A DNA stretch of 64,000 nucleotides from Acanthacorydalis orientalis (taxonomy: Eukaryota > Arthropoda > Insecta > Megaloptera > Corydalidae), in the NCBI GenBank assembly GCA_034766995.1, contig CM068314.1:40770808-40834807 (forward strand), in the 5' to 3' direction. Positions 25,401-39,793 of the stretch are shown here, in pieces. A program made the translations under genes and the position numbers. The notes below the pieces were generated by a model, which was given only the letters and a program-made list of their open reading frames with translations, was not told the origin of the DNA and made no database searches. Position 1 is the first letter of the stretch. Each line of letters begins with the position of its first letter.

Positions 25401-26862
25401 AAAATTATTTAAGAATAAACAACTTATACATATTACACACATTTTTTATAAAAAAATATCAATAATAATATCATAAATCATATATGACATTTTTTCAATC
25501 TTGTTCAATTCATAATTATATTTAAAGAAGTAAAAATAAGATGGAAATGATTTAATAATCGACATGATCTTTTCGGAAAAAGTGTAGATACTTAAAAAAT
25601 CTTTGTTTTTGTTATTACATTCATACGTTATAGAAGTAATTTAAAAAAATCACATTAAACTGAAATTGACATGTTAAAAAACATACAATATATGATCGTT
25701 GCTAAACAAAGAACTCTGTATTTTTATCTCAGTTATTAAATAAATGAAAATGAAAAACAACAAAACTGATACTTTGTATACACAGAGGGAGTGAATACAA
25801 CCCTAAGGCAATATGTTGGACATCCCTATGTGTTTTGTTTACATTTAAGTTATTACATTAAATTGCCTCTTCATATTTTTTTATAATTATAGCAACTTCA
25901 AAATATTTAATAATAATTTAACGTCTCGCACACCATATATGTATACAAACAATAAAACGATGGTAGTGAAAAATTACATTTTATAAGAGAACGAAAAAAA
26001 TGATTTTTTAAAAAAAGAATCAAATTATTAAATAAATTATAATTCACTACTTCATTGTTTATTCAAATATGTTTAACAATTCGATCATTTTGTAAATTTA
26101 TGACTAGAGTTTTCAAATTTTAGTAAAATACACGTATCTATTATTATAAAATTTATACGTGGTGTTCACATAAAGCCATCGATTAAACACATGAAAAATG
26201 CTTTAAAAGCTATACAAAACCACATACTGTTGAAGTACTTTGCCTTTCTGTACATTATTTAATCTGTTATAATGTCTACTATATTAAAAATTGATGGACT
26301 GATTACATTTTACTCATTTCATTTAATGAATGTACAAACGAAAAATAATATTTATAAAAAACAAATTTCTTCTAATTTTCTAATACGAGACATATTGTTT
26401 AATTAATATTTCTTGTAAAGAATACTAAGTTTAGTATTTTCTGCAGATTGTTTACGAAATAAATAAGTAATTGTTAATATACTCTTATTTTACACATAAT
26501 ACAAAACAATAAATAGATGATTATTATACAATAATACAATTTAAATTCAAAAAAATACTTCTCTCAAATCACACAATTTATAAATCTTTGTTCATTTTTC
26601 AAATAGAGTTCGCTTATTTATAAATAAACATATTTTAATGTAAATTTAAAATTCTTATCCATTATCTGCAAATATAGTTTTCATTGCAATTCAGTCATAA
26701 GTTAAATTTTATTAAAGTATATAAATCTTGCTGCGTTAATTTAAAGGCTTTTTACAACTTTTGAATAGCACATGTAATTCTGTAAGGGTGATAATATATA
26801 TTTATAGAGTCCAAGAATCAAAAATATCAAATAAGAATATTTTTTGATAAATTCATAATACA

Positions 26863-26865
<3 letters not shown>

Positions 26866-26925
<60 letters not shown>

Positions 26926-26928
26926 TAT
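26866..26928. repeat. (TA)n(TG)n microsatellite
   Basis: About 28 bases of TA followed by about 34 bases of TG. Confidence 0.9.
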
Positions 26929-29900
26929 AAAAGATATTTCAGATAAAAAAATGTTTAATTAAAATAATACATTATGCCAATTTTAATTATAAAACGGACC
27001 AAATGAATTGAATATTATATAAAAGTGGACATGTATATTTGAGCTACCCTATTCTATGTTCAAACAATATTTTTTATTTGAAATCCACGAGACGATATTA
27101 AATTCTCTGATTGCTAACGGAAGCGACATCAAAAGAAATAAAAAAAGATACTTTTCTATAAATAAAAATCATCATATTACACTTCCTTATGAAGCTAGAA
27201 TATACGAAAGAAAATAACACGACAACAGTTAACTTTAGAACAAAATCAACTGATTTTTTCGTTATTTTTTTTAATAATTAATATAGTAATAACGATAATA
27301 TTGTTCGATTTTTTATGAAATCTATTCACTATTCATAAATTGTAACAATTATTATATTCTGATATCGTAATTTCTCGGAAACTTTTAATAGATCTTATAT
27401 GTTTAATACCATAAAATGAATAAATTTTGTCTGAGAGTCCATTTCACAAGTTATAGCAAAAGTTATTATACCAAATACTTACACCAATCTCTTTACAATG
27501 TCTCTTGTCACTTGCTTTCAATGTGTCTTTTATTACTGCATAGTACTAACTATTTTATGACGTTTTTAAATGAAAACTTTGAGCATATTTCATAATATTC
27601 ATGCATTGCACATCCTATTTAGCAAAATATCAGTACTCGAATTTCTTAATTTATATAATTTTCTTAATATACAACTACTGCTTTTCTCATTTAACTTAAA
27701 AAAAATATCTCCTACGATAAAAAATAAAGGTAATATATTTGCTAAATCTTTATTAAAAATTTTATTCGCGCAATTTATTTAAAAATCATTTCAAAAGTTA
27801 GAAAATATCCACAAATTTGTTTGTAAGTGTTGTTTGCACTAGAATGAATTTGTTACATTTATAAAATTATTGTTACAAATACTAATAATAAATATCGACT
27901 TTTATATAATAAATAGAGTTGATGAGACGAACTGTCAATTTTTAACCAGGAATTAACTGCATATCCAGAAATATAAAGGATATTAGTTGAATAGATGAAA
28001 AATACATACTTTGAAATTATTTACGAATGGTTTTACTGTACTTTACAAATTTATTTTTAAAATTATAGACGTGTAACCGTCTTTCTAGAATCTTATTTTA
28101 AAAGCGTACCCTTTTCGAATGAAGATAATGTAGATATTACCTACTTGAAATGTGAACTAGTTTGGTGCTATTTTCACGAGAAAGAATATGCTTGCTGACT
28201 TGAAATGAAAATAAATGAACAAAACTGATGTTTTTCGTAGAAACATTACACCGGAAGAAAAGTTGCAGTATTTGTTTGCTATATTTGTTCGTATAGTTTT
28301 CTCTGAATATAGTACTCTGCAGTGTATCTTTACAGTACACCATTTTCTAATTATACATTTTAATGAATTATTTTCTACGCAAACAGTGATGGAATAAAAT
28401 ATAAAATGTATTCCCATGTCTCTTGAAAACCTAACAGATATCATAATGAAAACACGAATAATACATTGAGAAACACTTGTTTAAAACATTACTTATAAGC
28501 ATTTAAAAGAAATAACATTTTCGAAAGAATATTTTCTATTCAATTTCTAATCAGTTGTAAAATTTAAATTCAAAAATGAATCACACATTTTTTATTTGTA
28601 ATAAATAACAATTATAGTTTATTATTATAGCTACATCAAAATTAAATGTATACGATTATTACAGTAATAAAAGTACATTTAATATTGATTCTATAATTGA
28701 AAAGAATAAACATTTAAATGTCTCTATGACACAACTAATTAAAAGTAACTGAACACATAATTATTAAGAAACAATGACCGTTTAATTACAATGATATAAT
28801 ACGTAATGACTTTTTGTATACTTATAAACATATAAAATAACTGCAAACGTGGATGTGGGAATTATCGAGTCATTATTGTGATATTATATTGTAAATATAC
28901 ATAAGTAAAAAAAACACAATGTATGCATCCTTACTTATTGTATTATACATTCACAAATTAATAGCATGAATATTAAAAGCCATTAGAAATAACTTCCGGG
29001 ATACTTGAGATTCACCACTAAGTAAACACAAAAAATATCTGTGCAACAATATCGAAGCCCTATATTCTTAACCTTATAGTTTATTTAAACGAAAAGAAAT
29101 TAATTTTAAAATTTAAGCGCCGACCAAACAACATGTAGTAAAATATCTATAAAACCAGATTCCTCGATAATAGTTTCCGAGGTATGAAAAATAATTGATA
29201 GCCTCAGAAACACGCCACGCATTTGCTTATACAGAAATGTTACAAGTTTTTAAATAACGAAAATAGAAAATAACGTTCGTTAGACGTGCGAACAGACAAT
29301 AGTAAACAGTATTTTTGGCATCAGCGTAACTATTTAGGACGCTTAAGGCGTAATACGAAGGCTTTATAGTTATAAACGATCATATTGCGATATTTATGAG
29401 ATTTTTTATTTGTTTGCTGTATTTTTATAGCGTCTTGGTCGCGATAACAGATGTACTTTTATGAACAAATATTAAATAAATAAAAGAATCATATTCTTTT
29501 TTTTATCATACTTTATACTAATATTCCCGGTATTACATCGAAAATTTAAGACATTTCAAGTAATAATTATTGACTAATTGTTTTGTACATAATAAAAAAA
29601 TAATAATATATTAAATATAATAACGAAAAACTAGCATATATTAACCTGAAGCTATAAAATCCAATATTTATTAAAGGGGATTATTATCAGATAGCGAACA
29701 GGTTTATGAATAATTTGTTTCCTACACAGACACACTTATGTACATTACATATGAATATATAATTCTCAAGTTCAATTTAAATAGATTATCTATCTATTAA
29801 CAATTTATAGCGATAGCAGTAAAGTATTTTTGTCAATGTGACAAATAAAAAAGATCAAATTATTATCACAAATAATTTACAAATATGTCTTAAGTTTGTC

Positions 29901-31291
29901 TTCAATTCAGACAGGCAGGCTTGATTATCGTGTACTTAGTAGGTGCTTTTACAATATGTGATTTGTATTTAACACTTACAACACACGTATGCACGTATGA
30001 ATATATTGATATATGGATGTATTTATTTATTATACGTAGAGATAGGAAGGAAGGGTTGTTGTGCAAACCTCATTTCATATTTATAATTATTATTAACTGA
30101 TAACTCACAGTACAAAAAAATCTTCGATGCCGACTAAACTAACATTTTTCAATTTAATAAAAATATAATAAAAAAATATTTTCATTGCATTTGTCTGAAT
30201 CAACAGTTGCAAAGAAACTCGACGTATTTCCGTAATATAAAATGTTTAATGTGAAATATTAAAATGGAAAGTTCCACTAGACAAACGGCATTTCTTTAAC
30301 GTCATCATATATTTTTTAATAACTGCAGATAAATTTCAAAAGGATGGTTTTCTGGAATTCAGCGGAAATTCCTATGCGTTGTTCACTTACGACTTCATTG
30401 TTTTCTCTTCAGTAAAAAATAGATATTTGAAAAATTTAGTTAATAAATTCAACATTTAAATTTGAGATTTATACAATGAATGTTTGAAATATTTTTGAAT
30501 TTTTAGAATAATTTTCTTAGCATGTGCTAGTCATTATTACATAAAAGATGTATGTTTACACCTCTTTTGCATTATTTTTTTAAATTAACTATGATAAATA
30601 TTAACATGCATACAAAGGCGTGTATTAAAATATATAGGCTCAGAAGATAAAAACTGAATTTGTGTAGAATAAAAATTTAGTATCTAATTGTTCAAATCAA
30701 ACTGTATTACTTTTATAACTGTAACCACTAAACAATTTTCTTTAATAAATATTATTTATAATATTAAAAAAATTAACCATAATTTATAATTTTCAATACA
30801 TTTTAATTGTATATTCTATTCTTAAACATATTTTTATATAGAATAATGGTTACAGAACGTGTACATGATCTAAAATGATATTTTAAACACATTTTACGAA
30901 GAAAATATTAACTTATATTTCCAATTGGAACAAATAACAAACAAATCCATTTGTTGAAGTGCAGTTTAAATATAAACAATTTAAATGTAACCTCAACTGA
31001 AGTCATTACAATAAATTATGTTCGAAACATTTATTTATTATTTCTTTGAAAATATAAAGTTATCGATTAAGTGAGCTATTATTATGAAATATACATAAAT
31101 GCACAACAAAATTCAATTTAAGAATTTTAAATAAACAAACATTTTAATTTACAACTAATAGCCAACATGTTTTTTCGATAACAGACATCAACAACAAACT
31201 ATTCTTTTAGTATAATTCATTTATTATTATTATGACCAAAAATAAAAAACAGATATTAATAATTATACATACTGATATTATTATCATATAT

Positions 31292-32190
31292 AGAGTGGAA
31301 TCCGGTCATTTTAATCACGGATAATGTTATCCATCGTTTATTGTTATCATAAACAATCGATGCCAAAACACTCTATATAAGATTATTAAAAAACAATCCA
31401 TCTATTATAATCAAACTTCGGTTATTGTTATCAATTCTGATAATTACACTTGAGGGAAAACGATAAGAATTCTTAGCAAATTCGTACTAACTGGACATTT
31501 TCTTCAAAACTTATTTTTAACAGAACCATACCTTTTATCTTTTACATAAGTGAATGACAAGAATTCTTCGAAAATACGTAAATAGATCTTTTCGTGAAGC
31601 GTACCCTTTATCTTTTAAAAACATATTCTTGCAGTGAGTGGGGATAAGCATGTACATCATTATGTATCCTTATGTATAAGAAGACTGTATAAGGTGTTTA
31701 TATATAAAAAAAACATTTGGATCATGGCAGAAGCTAAGCAAAATTGTAGGTTTATCTCTTCAAGAAGAAGAAATTTCAGAAGTTCCTCCAAATAATGCCC
31801 AGATACAAGAAGCTCTACAAATTCTTCGTCGTGATGTGCAATATAGAACAACAAATTCGAAAAGTACTATGACAATGAGAATTATATTCAGGAGCTAATA
31901 AAACGACAAACAACAGACAAACAAAATGACAGACAACACTTCATAAGTTTTTCAAATAAATTTTGTTGTTTTCAAAAACAGTCGTTTATAAGAAATGTAG
32001 CATATATAAATATGTACTTTTGTATTAAGTGTACAGTTTGTGATAAATATAAATTATACAAATGTCATAATTGTTTGTAATAAATTGGGTTCAATAATGA
32101 AAACTTTTTATCCTCTGTTTAATGTTATCAGCCGGTTATTGTTATCAAAATTGCAAGTCCCAAAGTGATCATAATAAGCGAATTCTACTG
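31292..32190 (+). mobile_element. Pogo/Tigger-like transposon remnant, second copy type
   Basis: The ends form an imperfect inverted repeat: left AGAGTGGAATCCGGTCATTT then TAATCAC, right (inverted) ACAGTAGAATTCGCTTATTA then TGATCAC, with roughly 19 of 27 positions matching. Subterminal copies of GGTTATTGTTATCA occur near both ends (about 31431 and 32133). The interior at 31700-31930 on the plus strand reads in broken frames as AQIQEALQILRRDVQYRTTNSK and ELIKRQTTDKQND, the C-terminal style of Tigger/jerky transposases. No intact frame remains. The left end sits next to TATATA and the right end next to TGTGTG(TA)n. Confidence 0.6.
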
Positions 32191-32231
32191 TGTGTGTATA
32201 TATATATGTATATATATATATATATATACAC

Positions 32232-32271
<40 letters not shown>

Positions 32272-32272
32272 A
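32191..32272. repeat. Compound (TG)n/(TA)n microsatellite
   Basis: TG, TA, CA and TG runs in succession, directly after the right end of the pogo-like element. Confidence 0.9.
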
Positions 32273-33114
32273 AATTGCTTATAGTAATATTAATTATAAG
32301 CAAGTACTATTCACTTATGGAAAAAAAAATTAATTTACAAATTAGTGTTTTGACCACGAACTTGCCATTAAAAAAAAAAACACACAAAAAACAAATTTTC
32401 GAATTCATCCATGAATAATTATGAATTATTCAGATGTGAATTATGACATTTTCTTAATAAATTAACTGTATTTTTTTCATAATTTACTTGTACATATAAA
32501 TGAAGTACGTTTTTTAATGCATTTATAAACTAAACAATCTCTCGTTTATTTTCGAATGTAATGGTTTTCATATGTATTTCAGTGTCAGATTATATATATA
32601 TATATTGAATTTTTCAGACCACTAAATGAATAGTTAACGGACTCATTGTATAATGCATATATTAACAGTCTTTATCGACCAAAAGTGACTATCAATCTAA
32701 ACAAGCTTGATGGATAAAAGAAAGCTTTGTTGTTAGTAATAAATTTAGAATTCGTATGATGACTCAGCTCTTCCCTTAGATTTCTTGTAGAGAACATACT
32801 TTTCTACATGTTTATAAAATTATAATTTCATCAATGACAGTTGTACAATGAGAGTAGAAAATGTTATTTCAATACATGTTTTCTTTTAATTCAACAAGAA
32901 TTAAAATATATTCAATGTATTTACAATACGCATTTTTCTGTAATATAAAATGGTTAAAACAAGCATATAAATCGATCTCTAAAAAAATTCAATCAGTTTT
33001 TTAAAAACAGTAATCAGAAAAGTGCCATTATTAAAGAAAATGCGAATATTTACGCTTATGAACATGAAAAATAACAAAAATTAAAAGTAAATAACGAATA
33101 TAATTAAATTACTG

Positions 33115-33150
<36 letters not shown>

Positions 33151-33583
33151 ATTGTTTAATTTAATACATTGAAGTTTCAAATTGTATTACGTTTTTGTCA
33201 ACATTCTACATGTATTTTGTACAATACTGTATGAAACAGAAACTAAATTGGTTGATATCTACCCTAACCCCAGCACTCATGTAAGGTACAGCATGAAACA
33301 AAATAAATTTAATCAAAACTTCCAATTGGATTACATCATACAACTTGAACATTAAAAAAAATATTTTAAAATTTATCCAAAAATAGTACCTTAATAGAAA
33401 GTACAGCAAATCAAATGCAGCAACTAAAGAGTAAAAATATTAATACACTCAGATAAGGTATCAAAGAATATGTCAATTTCTGCATTATTAGACTATCTTA
33501 TAAACGATTAATTCCTTTTTGTACATTTTTACATGTGACGTAAAAGTAAATTGAGTGTATATTAATATTTAATACACAAATGC

Positions 33584-33587
<4 letters not shown>

Positions 33588-33634
<47 letters not shown>
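33588..33634. repeat. (TA)n microsatellite
   Basis: About 46 bases of TA. Confidence 0.95.
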
Positions 33635-33639
<5 letters not shown>

Positions 33640-34289
33640 GATATTATTTTTACAAATATTGAGAACTTAAATTTACTATTCTTATTTATTTTTCAATACT
33701 GGGAGAAATATAGTTATTCTAAACTTTGAAAAATCAAAATAAAATAGTGAATATCTCTATTTGTCACTTTAAATATTGTCAAGCATTGTATTCGACACAT
33801 TCAAATTTTAAATGAAATAAAGCATTATACTATAATATCAGATTTGAACTTATGAAGATACATTGATTACTAGCCCATCACACTGCCTTTTTGGTTACTA
33901 AAACGTGAAAGGCTTACATATAAATCAATAACTCATTATCGTAAATACAAGTCATATCTCAGAATCACTTTTTTTTAATAAATAAGTTTTATACCTACTC
34001 TTAATTTCGTTATTAAATATTTATAACGAATTTTATAATTTTTTACATTATACAGTTAGTATATCTTTATAGACAGACTTACATAACCCTTTCAATAAGA
34101 CTTTTTTGTTTTGATTAATTTCGATAAATAATTAATTTAATTTTTTAACTCTGTAGTCCGTACAGCTTTTATTGAGAAATGTACATTGATTAAAGTCATA
34201 ATTAATTATTCATTTCAAAAAATAAAATTATGAGAAAAATACACACATAAAAATATATAAATATTTACTGATAACACAAAAATATGTGT

Positions 34290-34313
34290 ATACATATATG
34301 TATGTACATATAT

Positions 34314-34372
<59 letters not shown>
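34290..34372. repeat. Interrupted (TA)n/(GTAC ATAC)n microsatellite
   Basis: ATATGTATGTACATATATACATACATG leads into about 50 bases of TA. Confidence 0.9.
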
Positions 34373-34374
<2 letters not shown>

Positions 34375-35578
34375 TTCATACTGCTATTAATTTTATTATG
34401 AAAACCTTATTTTGACATAAGCAATGTTTCTTTTACTATCAAAATCAAAACTCCTAAACTTGTTACAAGAAAATAAAATAAATTTTAATTTTCATTCATC
34501 AGTGTACAGAAAATTAATTAAGAAAATAAGAGTGTATCACTATACAGTTCTGATATTGTGGATAAATTTACTTTCAGAAATTATTTTCTTGCTTTACAAA
34601 CTACAATACTTTTTTTCTGATCAAACATATTCAATAATCAGTCCTTATTTTTGATTGCTGCTTAAATATCCAACAAAAATGTGATCAGAATTTTTCTGTG
34701 GTATACGGGGTGACAGTATAATTTGTTTGTGAAAAAAAAGTTTATTTTTTGCGCGTCAAGTAATTATTAACAAATTTGTGTTACAATTTCAATATTACCC
34801 TATATAAATTTAGACAACTTCCGGTTTAGAAGCGAGCGAAATCGTTAACAAAAAAAATAATGTTAAGTTTATAAAAACTTGTATATAATTTAAAGGATAA
34901 ACTGTCAAACTGTTTACGAAATAAATATTTAAAACGTTTTCAGAAAAAAAAACTACTGGACTTTTTTCTATAAAGGCATACTTAATTCGAAATGTTTTCT
35001 ATCTATAGAATTAAACAGCGTTTTTATCCCCCATTAAAAAAAGTTTTTTTTGATGGAAACTATTTTGAAATTGCCAAAAAACTTCATCGATTACATATAT
35101 AAATAAAATACTAGAAATATGAAAGATGGCAGTGATTATTTTATTCGCAGTTTTCAAAAACTGATTAAGATAATTTTATTTATAGACTAGAGAACTCATA
35201 TACCATTAAATTGTTCACATTACAACTTAATGCATCACTTTTTGGGAATTTGCTTTGCAGATGATTTTTTTCAACAGTCTTTTTCAATTGCCTTATACCT
35301 TCATTGAAATGCATCTATGACGATAGCATATTATGACAGATAGGTTAGCTAAACAATTAGAATTGAATTTTTAAAACCTTTCATAAAACATCTACAAAAG
35401 TTTTACAACAAAATATTTTTTTGTAAGTTAAAAAGTTTTTACATTTTAGATTAGTAAACTTAAAATGTAAGAAAATCATTACAGAAAAGGTAACAAAGTA
35501 AGAATTATTCTATTTAATTAATTGTACACAAAATAACAAAAAATACAATATAATTGAATGGTAAAATTCTTTATATGT

Positions 35579-35579
35579 A

Positions 35580-35620
<41 letters not shown>
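35579..35620. repeat. (TG)n(TA)n microsatellite
   Basis: Short TG run followed by about 30 bases of TA. Confidence 0.9.
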
Positions 35621-35623
<3 letters not shown>

Positions 35624-36122
35624 TACATTAAAGAATTCAATATACGAAAAACAAAGAGAAATTCAAAGAAAGCATTACATTTTTAATAAACAGTTCAATT
35701 AAATTTTACGAAGGTCTCATCAGTTGTTGATCATATATAAATAAAAATCATCGTAAATCTGTAACTATACACGAACCCTCTATACACATTTACCCCTGGG
35801 AATACATTTCGTCTGTCTATGCGTTTCCCTTCATTCCTTTGAGTGCAGTGGCGGCTTTATGTGGTAACAACAGTTTATACTCATTAGTGTGCTGGATTTA
35901 ACATTACGTACAGTACATTTGATTTAGTCTACATAATTTTACAGGGTTTTTTTTTATCTTTAATACGGTTTCTATGTCTCATTAATGAATTATGTAAATA
36001 TTGATTTTTTTTAATAAATCAAACTTATACATCAAACGGCAAAACATATCAGCGGAATTAACATAATTTGCTGTTTTACAGATGTGCCTGAATGAGTATA
36101 TATTATTTTTTCATATTATATA

Positions 36123-36154
<32 letters not shown>

Positions 36155-36900
36155 AACAACATAAAAAATCAGTGGGAATATGATGCAACCCGTTGTGGAA
36201 AAATACTTACGAGCTGCCAAAAATAACAGTGTTTCTAAATGTGTTCAGTTTTTTTTATTCAACTAGGAAATTGCTAATGTTTCCAAAAATATATCCATTT
36301 CATAATAAATGTGTAAAATCTGACAATAATAGTATTTAATACATATTTATATTTTTTTTACTTTTATGTATATATATATATATATATAAATAAATGTATA
36401 TATTCACATATTGATGAAAAATATGTGAACGTGTGTGTATATGTGTATTAATTTATATTAACATATACAAGTCAATAATATTGCACAAAAATAACAAATA
36501 AAACCATTTATATTTCTACCTATTTACAGTTTATAAAAGAAGAGTAATAAAATACTAGATTATATAAATTTTATATTTATAAATATGTGTATAAGATACT
36601 ATACGTGCACATTATAAATAATGCAGTGCATACATTGTTATTTACACCTTCAATTATAATTTTTTAAAAGCATTAAACTAACTTTACTAAATTTATTCAA
36701 GAAAACGTTGACTTGTAACATTTGAAAACTGTTTTAAAACTTAATGTATTTACTTAATAATACATACTAATAAATTACAAAACAATGATACGTCAAAAAA
36801 ATTAAATATAATGAAATAATATGAAATAAATTAATATTAATACGAAATGAAAACATATCATGACAATATGAACACATATGAAAATTTTGCTTTATTTATA

Positions 36901-36903
<3 letters not shown>

Positions 36904-36949
<46 letters not shown>

Positions 36950-36950
36950 T
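36904..36950. repeat. (TA)n microsatellite
   Basis: About 46 bases of TA. Confidence 0.95.
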
Positions 36951-37360
36951 ATAAATATTTAATTATTCTTGTCTTTAATTATTTTTGGATTTATCTATTT
37001 AATATATAAGTTGATATAAAAATTATTTATTAGAATAATAAACAAGCACTAACACTATATTTATTATTAACTTTTTTGCTTGAAATGTTTATAACTACAA
37101 ATAAATACACGCTTGAAATATTTACTTCCTATGTAAAAAGTAATATAGCTTGAAGAGGAATCGTATTCACGATTCATTGCCTTCGAGACCGACAAGCAAA
37201 TTATTGAACCACAACCACCTTTTTACCTACATATATCTAGTAAGCTGAGAAAAAATACTATTTAAATGCTTACAGAAAATTACAAAGCGTCCAATGTATA
37301 CAAAACCTTAAGTGTACTTTCATTGCCCAAAATATTTTTAAAAAAAGTTACTGCTAACGT

Positions 37361-37392
37361 GTATATATATATACACTCATATATATACATAC

Positions 37393-37459
<67 letters not shown>
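37361..37459. repeat. Interrupted (TA)n microsatellite
   Basis: TA units broken by CACTCA and CATACA, then about 55 bases of pure TA. Confidence 0.9.
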
Positions 37460-37464
<5 letters not shown>

Positions 37465-37530
37465 AGATGAATTCAGTTTTCCCAAAAATAGATACAAGCA
37501 AATGTTCACATGGGTTTTAAATCATATATA

Positions 37531-38809
37531 TTAGGATATTGCACTGAAAGCCGCTATTTTTTTGTGTTCTTTGAGCATTTATTTCAATAATCAAATGTGT
37601 GAATACATTAATCAAAGTATTTGCCCTCTGAAGCTACGACATTTTTCCACTTTTCTGGCAGAAGTTGAATTCCACGACGAAAGAATGGTATGTCTTTTGA
37701 GCTAATCCATTCGGCAACCCAATTTTCGACTTCTCCGTAGTTGTGGAAATGTGTTTCTTGCACAGTGTGTTGCATCGATCAGAACAGAGGGTAACCGCTT
37801 GGGAACAGTTCTGGAAAATATGCTGGGTGAGGGAGAACCTCTCATTCGAGCTCCATCAGTGTTTGTTTCACGGCTATAGCAACATAAGACCGAGTGTTTT
37901 CATGGAGAAGAATTACTTTTCAGCGATTTGATTCAATTGATGATCATTTTTGCATCAAATTATCATTCAAACGCTCCAATTGTTGTCGATAACGTTCGGC
38001 GGTGATAGTTTTCTTCGATTTCAACAGCTCATAATGCACGACACCCTCCATATCCCACTAAATTGACAGCATTGCTTTGCAACTGTGGATGTTTTGCTTT
38101 GGTATCACCGCTGATGGTTGGCTAGGATCAAGCCATGATTTCTTGCGTTTCGGTTTGTCAAAATAGATCCATTTTTCATCATTGATCACGATACGCCACA
38201 AGAAACTCTTTTTTTATACCTTGCAAGCAAAGAAATCGTGATGTTCTAACGATTAGAAATGAAATTTTGGATCAATTCGTGGCAGCAATCCCCTTCTTTC
38301 TGGATCTTTCTCATGGATTGTAAACTTCATGAAATGGTTGATTTATCGACTTCGAGCTGTTGAGCCAATTCTTTGAGTATTTGAGCAGGGTTCTCTTTCA
38401 ATAGACCTTGTAGTTGATCAGCTTCGAACTTTTTCAATTGACCTGGCCGTTGTTTGTCGTGAACGTCGTCACAATCACCACCTTTGATCGTCGAAACTAA
38501 TCTGAACATACTGTTTCCGATGAAACAGATTCATCATAAGTTTTCGCAAGCATTCGATGAGCTTCAGCTGCACTTTTTTCAAATCAAAGTAGTGTACAAG
38601 TACACATCGGAAAAATAACTTATCGCTTTCTACTTTAATTCGGTCATAGAAAAGCACTTGTGTAAACAAAGGATGGCGTCTGATGACTGAATTTTAGTAG
38701 GAAATGTTCACACTTCAAAATGACATAATAGACATCTGTCAGTGCCCCCACAGCATACACCCCTAGAGCCATCTACAAGTGAACAGCAGCTTTCAATGCA
38801 AGCTCCTAT

Positions 38810-38810
<1 letters not shown>
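37531..38810 (-). mobile_element. Mariner transposon (DD34D) remnant, nearly full length
   Basis: The ends are inverted repeats: left TTAGGATATTGCACTGAAAG then CCGCT, right (inverted) ATAGGAGCTTGCATTGAAAG then CTGCT, about 20 of 25 matching. At about 1.28 kb it has the normal mariner length. The minus strand reads as a mariner transposase in broken frames: N-terminal helix-turn-helix VLVHYFDLKKVQLKLIECLR (near 38590), the linker RPGQLKKFEADQLQGLLKEN (38327-38509), the first catalytic block NDEKWIYFDKPKRKKSW (near 38180), a middle block ELLKSKKTITAERYRQQLER, and the C-terminal LPEKWKNVVASEGKYFD with stop near 37610. Several frameshifts and stops make it non-functional. The motifs fit the mauritiana-like branch of mariners. 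Confidence 0.88.
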
Positions 38811-38870
<60 letters not shown>

Positions 38871-38880
38871 ATGTATATAT
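38811..38880. repeat. (TA)n(TG)n tract against the right end of a mariner
   Basis: About 38 bases of TA and about 18 of TG, starting at the transposon terminus. Confidence 0.9.
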
Positions 38881-39711
38881 TACGTCCAAATAATTCTATT
38901 AAATTAGAATCATATCGATTCAATACATAGAAATCAGAAGTAAACGATAGAAATTATAGTAAACGACAGTTTTTATCAGTCCTAGTAATTTTGAATGCTG
39001 ACATTCTAAAGCCGTAAATAACCAATCAATAGCGTTTTACGCCAAAATATATTTTATGTATATTTTGTACTTATTATCGTTTTGTTAATTTTCGATAAAA
39101 AGATAATACAACACATAAATAAACCTGTCATACATGTAATATTAAATACCAATATTTTATGTTTAATCGCAATATACTATTTCCCGCATACATTGTAAAA
39201 ACAAATTCGATGTATATTATTGTGTCACAACCCTCGCATATGAATTTTTAATTTACTTATTACATTTACTGTTTCGAATATCCGTCCAAAAGAATCGACG
39301 TATGTATAAACAGATATTGAAAATTTATTGAAAAGATGCGAAATGTCAATATTCGTTGATAACATGCGAACAGAACATCGAAATCGTCGTAAAATATACT
39401 TCGAGACATCAATCAATCATCTGAACATAAAACTTACTTTGCATGATGCATAAACACATGACAAATTGTATACAATTATTTTCAAGATTTGTAGTATTGA
39501 TGACATATTATGAAAAATGCCTCTATTCAATTGAAGGAAATAATTGTATATAGAGAAAATTGCACATAGCAAAATTTTATTATTAATATAACATGAATAA
39601 ACCACAGAAATAAATTAAAACAACTAGATAAGAATTTGTAATAATTATCGAACCAAATATCTATTTTTTTATCGTTTAAAATTTACGATATGTTGAAAAT
39701 CGAATTTCTAA

Positions 39712-39728
39712 ATATATATGTGTATATA

Positions 39729-39792
<64 letters not shown>
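39712..39792. repeat. (TA)n tract against the left end of a second mariner
   Basis: About 80 bases of TA with two GTG interruptions, ending exactly where the mariner terminus begins. Confidence 0.95.

Positions 39793-39793
<1 letters not shown>

Larger units (their letters stand above)
19431..31290. other. Intronic AT-rich stretch, microsatellites only
   Basis: Nearly 12 kb without a recognisable gene or transposon. It contains many (TA)n tracts. A patch near 29040-29420 is less AT-biased (for example GCGCCGACC and a CCTCG...CGAGG stem at 29161-29181) and may be worth a conservation check. Open frames at 19262, 27570 and 28137-28444 carry no motif that I recognise. Confidence 0.55.
32273..37530. 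other. Intronic AT-rich stretch, microsatellites only
   Basis: Holds (TA)n tracts near 33115, 33588, 34290, 35579, 36117, 36368, 36904 and 37361. A somewhat GC-richer patch at 35770-35890 was not identified. No coding evidence. Confidence 0.6.

Noticed and set aside
25780..25833. ACACAGAGGGA ... TCCCTATGTGT inverted repeat
   Set aside because: One mismatch in 11 bases with a 32-base loop; a stem of this size is expected by chance in 64 kb.
28137..28444. Three overlapping open frames on both strands
   Set aside because: They are mutually exclusive, without motifs, and the composition equals that of the surroundings.
29161..29181. CCTCG...CGAGG hairpin that might be a small RNA
   Set aside because: The stem is only 5 bases and there is no longer pairing around it.
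34424..34654. 76-codon plus-strand open frame
   Set aside because: Leucine/lysine-rich AT-biased reading without motif; expected by chance in such sequence.
37743..37931. 62-codon plus-strand open frame
   Set aside because: It is the antisense shadow of the decayed mariner transposase.
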